Below the pieces are notes generated by a model. The model saw nothing but the letters and a program-made list of their open reading frames with translations, was not told the DNA's origin and made no database searches. This document shows, one piece after another, positions 1-8,388 of a stretch of 64,000 nucleotides of DNA (position 1 is the first letter of the stretch; every line of letters starts with the position of its first letter). The stretch covers positions 1 through 64,000 of the forward strand of contig WHUX01000194.1 of assembly GCA_015179025.1 (NCBI GenBank). Reading direction: 5' to 3'. The translations under genes were made by a program, and so were the position numbers. This DNA comes from Terfezia claveryi (taxonomy: Eukaryota > Ascomycota > Pezizomycetes > Pezizales > Pezizaceae).

Positions 1-375
1 AGAAAGCTTTGAGAGCTACCAGGTGGGAACAGACACAAGCCATATTAAGCTCACCCTCCAACTAGTCCCTATAAGAAATTCGGAGACTAGCAGCTCAGAA
101 TCTCCGGGTGAAGCCCTAGCGAAGGGCCTAGGGAAACTGATATTTTCTAGTCTATAGCACCACCTCCAATAAAGAAGCCTAGAAAGACTACTCGAGATTG
201 GGAAAGCATGGTCAGTACCAAGAAATCAGAGCGACAGCTAGGTCGAAGGAAGATATTCGCAGTAGGAGCTGATCCAGATCATCCAACTGATAAGCAAGCC
301 CGCAGCTCTCTACAAGCTCCAAAATGGGCTAAAGCTCCAACTAAAGAACAAGAGCAATTAAATCAATATGGGGTA
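1..375 (+). pseudogene. copia polyprotein fragment: linker between integrase and RT
   Basis: This frame is rich in Ser, Lys and Gln and contains SESPGEALAKGLGKL followed, after stops near 157-172, by a stretch starting RDWESMVSTKKSERQLGRRK. It ends NQYGV at 375. Low-complexity linkers of this kind precede RT in copia polyproteins. The frame continues at 1560 with YTKINKSEIPKGTWIV, which matches the start of copia RT (PKG-W-V). The assignment therefore rests mainly on continuity with the RT downstream. The start lies outside the window. Confidence 0.7.
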
Positions 376-1557
376 CGGAGGTGCGGAATAAAAGTCATTT
401 CCCCTTTCTTCTTTGGGAAAATCGTGCATATGTATACATATGCAGAATATGCGCACATATGTACTTGGCATATGCATGTCACTTCGGATTCAAGTTGGCG
501 ATCTATGACAGCTATCTACGTGTAACCAATGCCCTCACTGCTCGCCCACCACACACACCCGTCCCACCTCACCTCCTCCCTACTTACACCGGGTCTTGAT
601 AGCAGCATGAAGCACACCTTGGCTCTGGTTTCCTCCCACGTTTCTGAAGTGGGTCTTCTTTTTTTTGGCCTCTGGGACTAGCTGAGATCATGATATCGAT
701 CGGATTAACACTGACAATTTGGTCAGTCTCCGGCATATGCCTCCATTCATTAGTGTTAAGATCCTCTAAATCGACAACTTCCTGAATACTAACAAGAGAT
801 CTAAGATGTGCAATATACTTCCAGCAGTAGCGCATTGAAACAGCAACCATGCATTCTTGTAGATCTTGTTAGTCTCCTGAATGCGGAGCTGCCGCTTACG
901 GTAAATTGCAATCCAGTAACTCTTTATCTCTTTTTACAGGATGATGTCCTTCAGAATATTCATTTCCACCCTCAAGTCTAATGACCTCTTAGATATGGTA
1001 AGGAATGCGTTTAATCCGATCCTGAATCCCCCATTACTCAAGGTCATGCCATGCATTCTCCATGCTTGCTCAGCTGCCATGCGGGAAGTGAGTGGTTCCT
1101 ATTTCGATTATTAGCAACATGTTTGCCTACGGACTACTACCTAGGATTGGGGTATTTGGGGGATTGGGGTATTTAGGGGATTGGAGTGTTCGGGGGATTA
1201 AGATGCTAGGAGGATTGGAATTTAAGAGGGCGGAGAAGGGTGATATACTTGATGAATTAAGATGGTAGGGAAGAGTTAGTTAAAGGGTTGAGGGTTGGAG
1301 AAGGACTGATATATAATGAATTCCATAGTTGGAGAATAGGATATCTGGCCAATTGAGGTTTTGGCGATATCTAGTAAATTGAGAAGTTGGACAGTGAGAA
1401 AGTAAGACAACTGATGGGTTGAGCCGGTAGAAGGCCATTTGCATAAGAGTAAATATACGTAAATACCCATGTATATGCCAAGTATCCATGCATGCATAAT
1501 CCTGCATATGCAACTCCCAGATAGGAAAGGGGAAAGGACTTTTGTTCCGCACCTCCA
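376..1557. mobile_element. TA-flanked inverted-repeat DNA element inserted in copia
   Basis: The two ends are inverted copies of one another over roughly 100 bp. The left end starts YGGAGGTGCGGAAYAAAAG and the right end is its reverse complement. Both then run through a pyrimidine stretch into CATATG/TATACATATG-rich sequence. The dinucleotide TA flanks both sides (374-375 and 1558-1559), as in Tc1/mariner target duplications. Removing the insert plus one TA rejoins NQYGV to YTKINKSE in frame. I recognise no transposase inside, so it is probably a non-autonomous (MITE-like) or gutted element. The superfamily is inferred only from the TA flank. Confidence 0.72.
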
Positions 1558-2214
1558 TATATACCAAGATCAATAAATCCGAAATACCCAAAGGAACATG
1601 GATTGTTGACACCAGATAGATATACCTAGTCAAAAGAAAAGTAGACAGAAGTATTGAGAAATATAAAGCTTGCAAGGTTGGGAGAGGGTTCACTCAAGAA
1701 GCAGATATTAACTATAATAAAACCTATGCACAAATGATGTACCCTAAAATACTCAAAATCCTCATAGTCATTGCCCTCCACCGAGATTGAGAAATCCGCC
1801 AATAGGATGTTGTGGCCATATATTTACAAGCCCTCCTTGAATATGATGTTTACATCACCGACATAAATGAGGAAGGAGAGGTTGAGTACTAGAAGCTCGA
1901 TAAAGCCCTCTATGGCCTGAAGTAAGTAGGCCATGAATGGTTTAAAACCCTCTACAATATCTTCTCGATACTCGGAATATACCAGTGCATAAGAGATGAA
2001 GGAACCTATACTACTCAAAGCCATGATACTATAATCGAAACTCATATCGATGACCTTCTTAGAATTGCCCTTACAGAACAGGATCTTAACAAAGTAGAAG
2101 AAGGCATCGAAGGAAGAGTTGAGCTAGACAAGTAAGGAAAACCGCTAAATATACTTAGAATGGAGTTGCATTAGTCAAAGGGACAAGTTATACTAATACA
2201 AACTTGCCTGATAG
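1558..2214 (+). pseudogene. copia reverse transcriptase fragment
   Basis: From about 1560 the frame reads IPKGTWIV, then KYKACKVGRGFTQEADINY (1683 onward; copia consensus KARLVA-GFTQ-GIDY). Next come DVV-IYLQALLE, KLDKALYGLK (consensus KALYGLKQ) and ETHIDDLL at about 2034-2060, the copia-type (H)-V/I-D-D catalytic box. Several in-frame stops fall where the family has Trp or Gln, for example HRD-stop-EI and LYGLK-stop-VGHEW. The piece ends at the hAT insertion site (target duplication 2207-2214). Family membership is secure and the gene is inactive. Confidence 0.9.
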
Positions 2215-3328
2215 TACGCCTGGGCATGAGACGTCTCGAGATGAGATAGCGCCTGGACTCGAGACGTCTTGTCATTTAATAGGCAAGTCTTAAGATGTCT
2301 CGAGACTCTGGCCAAAGGGTCTCGAGATGTCTCAAGACCATAATTTTCTCAAAACAGTCCCGTAAGTCTCGAGACTTTTGCCAATGCACCCAAGATAATT
2401 GTATTCAAACTCATGAGCTAGCTACCTAATCATTATTATCTTCACCTTCAATTTCCAGATCCCCTTCCATTCCCTCTTCCACTAACCCTCGCTCTAAAAT
2501 CATGTCTAGCAGTGTAAACTTATCAAATTAGTCCGCTTGTTTTCTTGTACTGGCTGTTTTCCCTTGTGCCATAACACTGAACGGAGTCTGCTCAATTGTT
2601 ATAGTACCTGAAGATTTCGCTAGCTATTCCAGTTGTTGTATTTCTTCTTCTTGACTGGTTGGGAGCAAAGGATGTCGCTGTCAGAGATGTCGTAGTAGTA
2701 AACTAGAAGTAGTAGATTTTGCTTCTACAGTCCACTCCCCTCTTGTGCAGTATATACAGTAGATAATATGCTTACTTTCATCATGTTCCAATGTCTTCCG
2801 AATTAATATCTTTCGGGTATATACATAACTGCTGAATTTCTGTAAGCATACAGTTCCGCTAATAGTATATGAGTCTTGTAGTGTAGCATAGCGCCCTGCC
2901 AAAGCCGTAATATATTTATTTGGTGTACAAGTAGCCGATACAGAGATTTGGCTCATTGTTGGCAACGAAGTTAACAATTTTAGCTGTAGTAGAGAAATGT
3001 GTAGGAAATAAGTGGAAAAGGTGGAGAACGAGGAGAAGGAATAGATATCTTCGCCAAACTACCTTTAGTTCGCCAGACTACCTTTAGTACTAAATAACAT
3101 TAAGATATGAGGGTGTTGTGCTAACCAACCAATTGTATATTATAACACTAGTCACAACACTGGTCATAACCAATAAAAAAATATGTTTGCAGCTACTGAA
3201 AAATTTTCACCGCTATTGACGAAAAGTCTTGAGACTGTCTCGAAACTTTTGCTGAAGTGTCTCGAGAGGTCTTGTCTCGTAAGTCTCCAGACTTAGTCTC
3301 GAGATATCTTGTCTTATGCCTAGGCCTA
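2215..3328 (-). mobile_element. hAT-family DNA transposon, short derivative, inserted in copia
   Basis: The termini form an imperfect inverted repeat, TASGCCTRGGCATRAGAC at both ends, followed by clustered subterminal copies of the GTCTCGAGAC theme. Eight-base flanks match with one mismatch: CCTGATAG at 2207-2214 and CTTGATAG at 3329-3336. Eight-bp duplications are the hAT hallmark. The interior keeps a BED-finger-like coding remnant on - but no transposase catalytic or dimerisation region, and 1.1 kb is too short for an autonomous hAT. Removing it restores the copia frame (TCLI followed by ESIKQQYLGKDEQ). The boundary call is strong and the family call rests on TSD length, TIR and the BED remnant. 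Confidence 0.85.
2645..2977 (-). pseudogene. BED-type zinc finger remnant of hAT transposase
   Basis: The - strand frame reads SKHIIYCIYC, then GEWTVEAKSTTSSLL and LRHL. A TGA follows, and the same frame resumes with QRHPLLP. Cys-x2-Cys, a Trp, a Ser/Thr-rich stretch and H-L-x-x-x-H-P are the BED-finger arrangement at the N-terminus of hAT transposases. The stop sits where LRHLRxRHP expects Arg (CGA to TGA), a C-to-T change. The 98-codon upstream part starts MLTSLPTMSQISV. No downstream catalytic domain survives. Confidence 0.65.
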
Positions 3329-4093
3329 CTTGATAGAGTCAATAAAGCAACAGTACCTAGGGAAGGATGAGCAGAGTGACAGAACATAATCAATTCCCTT
3401 AAATCCACTCTTGTATATGGTAAGCGAAAATACTGATGAAATACCTTCAAAATACCTAGCGATTGTAGGGGGACTACTATTTCTAGCATAAATGACATGA
3501 CCAGAAATCTCAGTCCATGTCAACCTATTGGGGAGAAGGACGAAGGATGCAAGTATGGAAAACTGGAAGGCAGTGCTGGGAGTCTTGAGATATTTGTTCT
3601 CCACTAAAGCCGATGGACTTACCTTAAAGAAAGCCAATGATCTGAAAGTAAGAATATACGTGAATGCGACTTATGGGGGAGAAAGATCCCGATCTCAGAC
3701 AAGAGCCCTTATAACAATTAGCAAACAACTGATTGGATGGTACAGCAGGAGGTAGGATGTAGTATCTCTCTCTGTGACAGAAGTATAGACATGGAATATA
3801 TAGCAGACTGCAAAAGAGCAAAAGATGCTAGTTGGATACAATAGTTTCTCTAAGAACTAGGAATCACAATTACCCCAACCCTCTATATAGATAGCAAAGG
3901 AGCCTACAAGCTGAGCAAAACCTTGAAATTTGCCAGGAGAAGTCGCCATATTGAGTACCAATTCCACTACCTCTGACAACAAAAATGAGCGAACAAGCTC
4001 AAAATAGTTACAATCCCTAAAACAGAGAACCCAGCCAACCTACTGACCAAACTCCTCCCAATGATGACCTTGAATGGATGGAAGGAGTTATAG
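3329..4093 (+). pseudogene. copia RNase H fragment
   Basis: In the same frame as the RT fragment, an unbroken stretch (3528-3755) contains ENWKAVLGVLRYLFSTKADG and YGGERSRSQTRALIT, then IGWYSRR-stop-DVVSLSVTE. These match the copia consensus HW-A--RILRYL-GT, D-A-YAGD--R-S--G and WYS-KQ--V-LS-TEAEY. Further on, LYIDSKGAYKLS (3878-3919) and RSRHIEYQFHYL are also typical. The first catalytic Asp is replaced by Asn (YVNATYGG) and several stops are present. The frame ends at a TAG at 4091. It lies about 110 bp upstream of the 3' LTR, the expected position. Confidence 0.88.
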
Positions 4094-4189
4094 ATGAGTA
4101 CCTCTGAAGTTTAGAAGAAACTAAAATCCCGATCCTTAATATGACCAAAGAATAGTTAGAAGGAATGGGATTTGGGACATGGACGTTCG

Positions 4190-4619
4190 AGTAAGGGGGA
4201 ATGTAGGAATACTCTCACGTAGAACAAACCCAGAGAATACACAAGTCCGTAAATGGCAAATTTGGTAGAACAGGGTAAATATACAGGGAAACCAAATATG
4301 GCAAAACAGGCATATTCTGTGAAGGATAAAAGAGCCAGAAAGTATACAGAGAACATCTCCTATGTAGAAGGCAGAGCACTGGGACTTTAGTAATAAATTT
4401 ATAGCTATATCTAGATATCTCTCATCTTCTGAATATATACAATCAATTATCTTCACAATTCCTTCGCTGCATAACCTTGTAATTTTACAAGTACCACTGC
4501 CCCAGTGCCACTTTCTATATCCTTTCTAAGTTGGTTTGAAAGATGCCAGTCTATATTTGTTATAGATCTATACCTCTTCAGTATCTTCTACGGTACTTCT
4601 GTTCCTACATTTCCATTAT
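4190..4619 (+). repeat. copia 3' LTR with polypurine tract
   Basis: A purine tract GAGTAAGGGGGA (4190-4201) immediately precedes TGTAGGAA at 4202. The LTR ends TTCCTACA at 4619, a perfect 8-bp terminal inverted repeat with the TG...CA rule, 418 bp long. The partner 5' LTR is outside the window, so divergence and target duplication cannot be judged. TTTCC follows at 4620-4624. Confidence 0.85.
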
Positions 4620-5455
4620 ATCAATTATTGAGGTTCCTATAGTCTTGATATATTGGCAATATGATCTTGAGAAACAGGTACGTTAATTATCTACTTACTT
4701 AGGTAGTCTAATACTAAGTGGAGATATATTAAATTTTTAATAGTGTAATACATGTAATAAAACCATCTTTATTATAGGCTTAATATAATATGATTTTGAT
4801 ATTTGAAAATATTAATGCATTCCATAAATGGTAAATAGGAGAATTTTGAAAGCAAAGGTTTTATAATAGAGAGTCTTTTAATAACTAGTTATTTATAAAA
4901 GATTATATACTAGTATAATATAATCTTTTTTAAATTACTATAAAAATATAGATTTTTGCATTAGAATTTTCTATAGTAAATAGAACTTTTAGACTTAGTT
5001 CTTTTAAGCTTAAGAACTTATATTATTTATTTATTAAAACTAAAGAAAATATATCTACTAATAAAATATTTAGTTACTAAAACTCTTGATATTTTTAAAG
5101 AATAGCAAAAGTATTTGAAAGGTAGTAAAGACAGTAAGATTTAAGTCTTAGGATTCTGATATTTGGGTATATTAACCAATTGTTTTTAGGACTTGGAGAG
5201 CTGGTTTTTTTATAATATACTAGTACTATAGATAGATATAATGGCAGTTGCTAGAAGTATAAGATAATTTATCAATCTTATTAGAAAAAGTATTATAAAT
5301 AAGAGTAAAATTGTTTAATATAGAGTACTACTATTTATTAGAGCTTTACTTAGCTTGCTTCTAAGTCTTTTATTCATATACTATAGTTAAGAGTCTAATA
5401 TCTTATTATTAGATTATTTTATTAGCTAGCTAGTTAAATAATAATATAATTTTTA
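4620..5455. other. Extremely AT-rich tract without coding potential
   Basis: Long runs of A and T with very few CpG dinucleotides and many TpA steps, unlike the flanks. No ORF or recognisable domain. This looks like an old repeat drained of C and G by RIP-like mutation, or an AT isochore. A C-to-T process is inferred from composition only. Confidence 0.6.
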
Positions 5456-5600
5456 TATATATGTTCTGGTCCGTTCTGGGATTCCAGGCCATACCATTAT
5501 GGACCGGGCCATTCCAGGATTGCCCGGACCATACCAGTATGGCCCTTTATACCGGTATGGACTGGGCCGTTGCGAGATTGCGAGATTACCCAGGCTATTC
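5456..5600. repeat. Palindromic repeat unit, left copy
   Basis: After TATATATG comes TTCTGGTCCGTTCTGGGAT, then repeated imperfect palindromes on the theme CCATACCxxTATGG. The unit reappears inverted at 7600-7673, with the same TATATATG edge. Either the two are arms of one 2.2-kb element or two copies of a small hairpin element. Confidence 0.6.
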
Positions 5601-6029
5601 CGGGATGGCATAAATATTCATATCTTCTTATATTTCCTTACGTACACCCAACTTATTTGGCCTAACCAACGTAAATCATTTGATGCCATATTCCTAGATT
5701 CATATCTACCTTAACCTCTACCCTCTACACAGTCACCATCCCATTCCAAACTCTAACGCACCATCCCATTCCAAACTCCAATACAAATGGTCTCCCAGCA
5801 TAGCCGCGCCTACACTACTGTGCTGTTCTTGTAGTTCACCTGCATTATATATATTTTGAAATAATCCATTTTATTCTCACGATTATCTAATAAGGCTATC
5901 TAACATACTGTGCCCTAAAACCCCCATCTATACCAGCCTTCACATCCACGTCCCTAGAATCCTAGATTCGCCGTCCATATAAGCCTACTATTCACTGTCC
6001 ATATTAGCCTGGATATCCGCTAGAATTAA

Positions 6030-6312
6030 GCAAATAACTCAGCCTAGAATTGAGCGAGGAAATCAGTCTAGAATTAAGTGAGGAAATCAGCATGGAACTG
6101 AGTAAGGATATTACCGAATCGAGTGAGGAAATTAGCCTACAATCGAGCGAGCAAATCAGTATACAATTGAGTGAGCAAATCAGCCTAGAATTGAGCAAGC
6201 AAATCAGCGAGAAAATGAGCAAGCAAATGAGTGAGAAAATGAGTGAGCAAATGAGTGAGAAAATGAGTGAGCAAATGAGTGAGAAAATGAGCAAGCAAAC
6301 CAAGTAGAATTG
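6030..6312. repeat. 12/24-bp minisatellite
   Basis: Alternating GAGTGAGCAAAT and GAGTGAGAAAAT units, degenerating leftwards into GAATTGAGCGAGGAAATCAG variants. In one + frame this gives an 85-codon Ser/Glu/Lys heptad-like peptide (SEQMSEKM repeated). The opposite strand is also open, so the open frames are a by-product of a 12-bp period, which is divisible by 3. I do not call a gene. Confidence 0.85.
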
Positions 6313-6599
6313 AGTGAGCAAAATTATTTGGAAGGAATAAACAAGAAAAAAGCTCTAAGTCCCAGCCGGACACACCTTGGAAATAGAGACTTGCTGTATC
6401 TTGCTGCCAGCCATTAGATCGACTAGTGCTGTCTTAAAACCAGATTACTTGTCTTACCTACAATCATCCCGCTGCGTCAGTTGGGGCTCCTCCTACAATT
6501 GGCAAAACCTAGCACAAAGGAGGAAATACCCATATATGGGAAACGAATGAGAAGACAAACATATAGAAATAATTGCTTTTCGGCCTCTATATATGTATG

Positions 6600-6812
6600 C
6601 AATTCATGCTTCTGCTGGCTCTAGATATTGGTGTTTTGCATGCTTTTGCTAGCTCTAGGTATTGGTGTTTTGTATGCTTCCACTGGTACTATATATTGGT
6701 GTTTTGCATGCTTCCACTGGCACTATATATTGGTGTTTTTCATGCTTCCGCTGGCTCTGTATATTGGTTTTTTCATGCTTTCGCCAGCTCTAGATATTGG
6801 TGTGTTTCATGC
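6600..6812. repeat. 34-bp minisatellite, about six copies
   Basis: The unit begins ATTGGTGTTTTGCATGCTTC and continues CACTGGCACTATAT. Start-to-start spacing is 34 bp where I counted it. 34 is not a multiple of 3, so the two overlapping ORFs here are unlikely to be genes. Confidence 0.85.
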
Positions 6813-6874
6813 TAGGAAGTATGACGGAAGTGGATGCTACGTGATGCAGACTGAGGCAGATGATTTCTCATATG

Positions 6875-7042
6875 GACGCAGATATACAGGCTAAGAAGGA
6901 CCCCCCCAATTGCAGGCTCATATGGATACCGATATCTAGGCTAAGAAAGAACCCCAATTGCATACTCATATGGATGTGGATATTTAGACTAATAGGGACC
7001 CCTAATCACAGGCTAATAGAGACCCCCGATTGCAGGCTCAAG
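6875..7042. repeat. About 48-bp tandem repeat, three to four copies
   Basis: Degenerate units run from CAGGCTCATATGGATAC through GATATCTAGGCTAAGAA to CCCCAATTG. Successive copies shorten and diverge to the right. Confidence 0.75.
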
Positions 7043-7202
7043 GACATAAACGCCAGCTTGGTGAGTTGTCAATGGTACAAAAACTTGCTCATTTCGTGGT
7101 GTACACTGTAGAAGCAGCGATTCTAGGCAATTAGTATTTTCAGGGAATACAAGAAATCTTCTACTCCGAGCATTGTGTTAACAGACCAGAATATATACAT
7201 AA

Positions 7203-7398
7203 GAAAAGCTCTGCCATCTCCCACTTGCTCAATCCTCCACTTGCCCAATCTCCTGCTTGCCCAATCCTCCGCTTACCCAATCCCTCGCTTACTCAATCCC
7301 CCGCTTGCTTAATCCCCATACCCACTTGCTTAATCCCCCGCTTGCTCAATCCTCATATCCACTTGCTCAATCCTCTGCTTGCTTAATATCCTGCTAGC
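7203..7398. repeat. About 16-bp minisatellite
   Basis: Roughly a dozen copies of a unit like CCGCTTGCTTAATCCC with variants CACTTGCTCAATCCTC and GCTTGCCCAATCCTC. Strongly strand-asymmetric (C/T-rich on +). Confidence 0.85.
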
Positions 7399-7599
7399 TC
7401 TTATATTGAATTCGTACATGGGTGTGGCCCTGATCCAATATGACAATGGGCATCTCCGATGTTCTTTGACCAAATGTTGCTACAAAATTACCTTCATATC
7501 GGATATGTCCCTATTTAGTACTTTTAATGTCGCTGTGGCCGCTGTGGTGTTGTGGTAAATCCTTGTTGCTATCCGTGACATTGAACAATTTAATCCCGT

Positions 7600-7673
7600 A
7601 ACGGCCTGGTCCGTTGCGATATCCAGTCCATACCGGTATGGCCTGGATCCCGGAACGGACCAGAACATATATA
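7600..7673. repeat. 58-bp near-perfect palindrome (right copy)
   Basis: 7606-7663 reads CTGGTCCGTTGCGATATCCAG on the left arm. The right arm is its near-exact inverse complement (CTGGATCCCGGAACGGACCAG), centred on CCATACCGGTATGG at 7634/7635. AACATATATA follows. The left copy at 5456-5600 is in inverted orientation. Confidence 0.8.
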
Positions 7674-7723
7674 CTTCCCTTTCCCGCGCTTTTTCCCTTT
7701 GCTCATTATTCCCAGCATATTAC

Positions 7724-7815
7724 AGCGAGTATTAGAGAAAGCATTAGAGCGAGAATTAGAGCGAGCATTAGAGCGAGAGTTAGAGCAATGGATACAACGA
7801 GAGTTAGAGCGAGTG
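7724..7815. repeat. 12-bp minisatellite GAGCGAGMATTA
   Basis: About seven copies of a 12-bp unit with one GC-richer interruption (CAATGGATACAAC). Both strands and frames stay open because the period is divisible by 3. Confidence 0.8.
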
Positions 7816-8024
7816 TTGCTGCACACATGTTCCGTGTACATATCTATTGCTAAATACCTCTCTGTGTATATAATAATTGGTGAATACAATCAATATTTCT
7901 GCTGCATGGATATTCAAAGGTTGCAAACCCGGCTACATAGCTGGCTGGTGTAAGCACGTAGCAGATGCAAGCTGTAAGCGGGTTGTGTTTACCCACCAAG
8001 TGCGTCAGGACAAAGGTTGCATGT

Positions 8025-8312
8025 ATGCTTGCGTCCCAGGCACGGGGGCAACATCCCAGTGCATCCCAGGCGCGAGAGCAACTGCCCAGCATTGGTGTTG
8101 CATCCCAGGCGAGGGAGCAACGTTCCAGTGCGTCCCAAGCGCGGTGGCAACGTCCAAGTGCGTCCCAGATGCGAGAGCAACTGCCTAGCATTGGTGTTGC
8201 GTCCCAGGCGTGTGAGCAACGTCACAGTGCATCCTAGATGCGAGCGCAACCGCCAAGAATTGGTGTTGCGTCCCAGGCGTGTGAGCAACGTCCCAGTGCG
8301 TCAGGACGCTGG
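8025..8312. repeat. GC-rich composite minisatellite
   Basis: Two related subunits alternate. One is CGTCCCAGGCGYGxGAGCAAC; the other adds TGCCxAGxATTGGTGTTG. At least eight CGTCCCA-type starts are visible. Several overlapping ORFs on both strands arise from it, and none looks like a protein. Confidence 0.8.
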
Positions 8313-8388
8313 CGCAACAAGCGTTCGCGTCCTGATTTTGAGTTATCGTCCCGTGCGTTACATGCGTCTGACGCACAGGACGCAAATA

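Larger units (their letters stand above)
1..4619 (+). mobile_element. Ty1/copia retrotransposon, 3' part, decayed and twice interrupted
   Basis: The element enters from beyond the left edge. Three collinear pieces on + (1-375, 1558-2214, 3329-4093) read in order as the integrase-RT linker, reverse transcriptase and RNase H of a Pseudoviridae polyprotein, the copia order. They are followed by a purine-rich tract (4190-4201) and a 3' LTR (4202-4619). Two DNA elements at 376-1557 and 2215-3328 split it. Many in-frame stops and missing catalytic residues show that it is dead. The 5' LTR, gag and integrase lie outside the window. Confidence 0.9.

Noticed and set aside
6004..6373. Overlapping ORFs of 105, 85 and 62 codons on both strands
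   Set aside because: All arise from a 12-bp tandem repeat whose period keeps every frame open.
6030..8312. CRISPR-like look of regularly spaced repeats
   Set aside because: Units are contiguous tandem repeats without unique spacers, and the window is eukaryotic.
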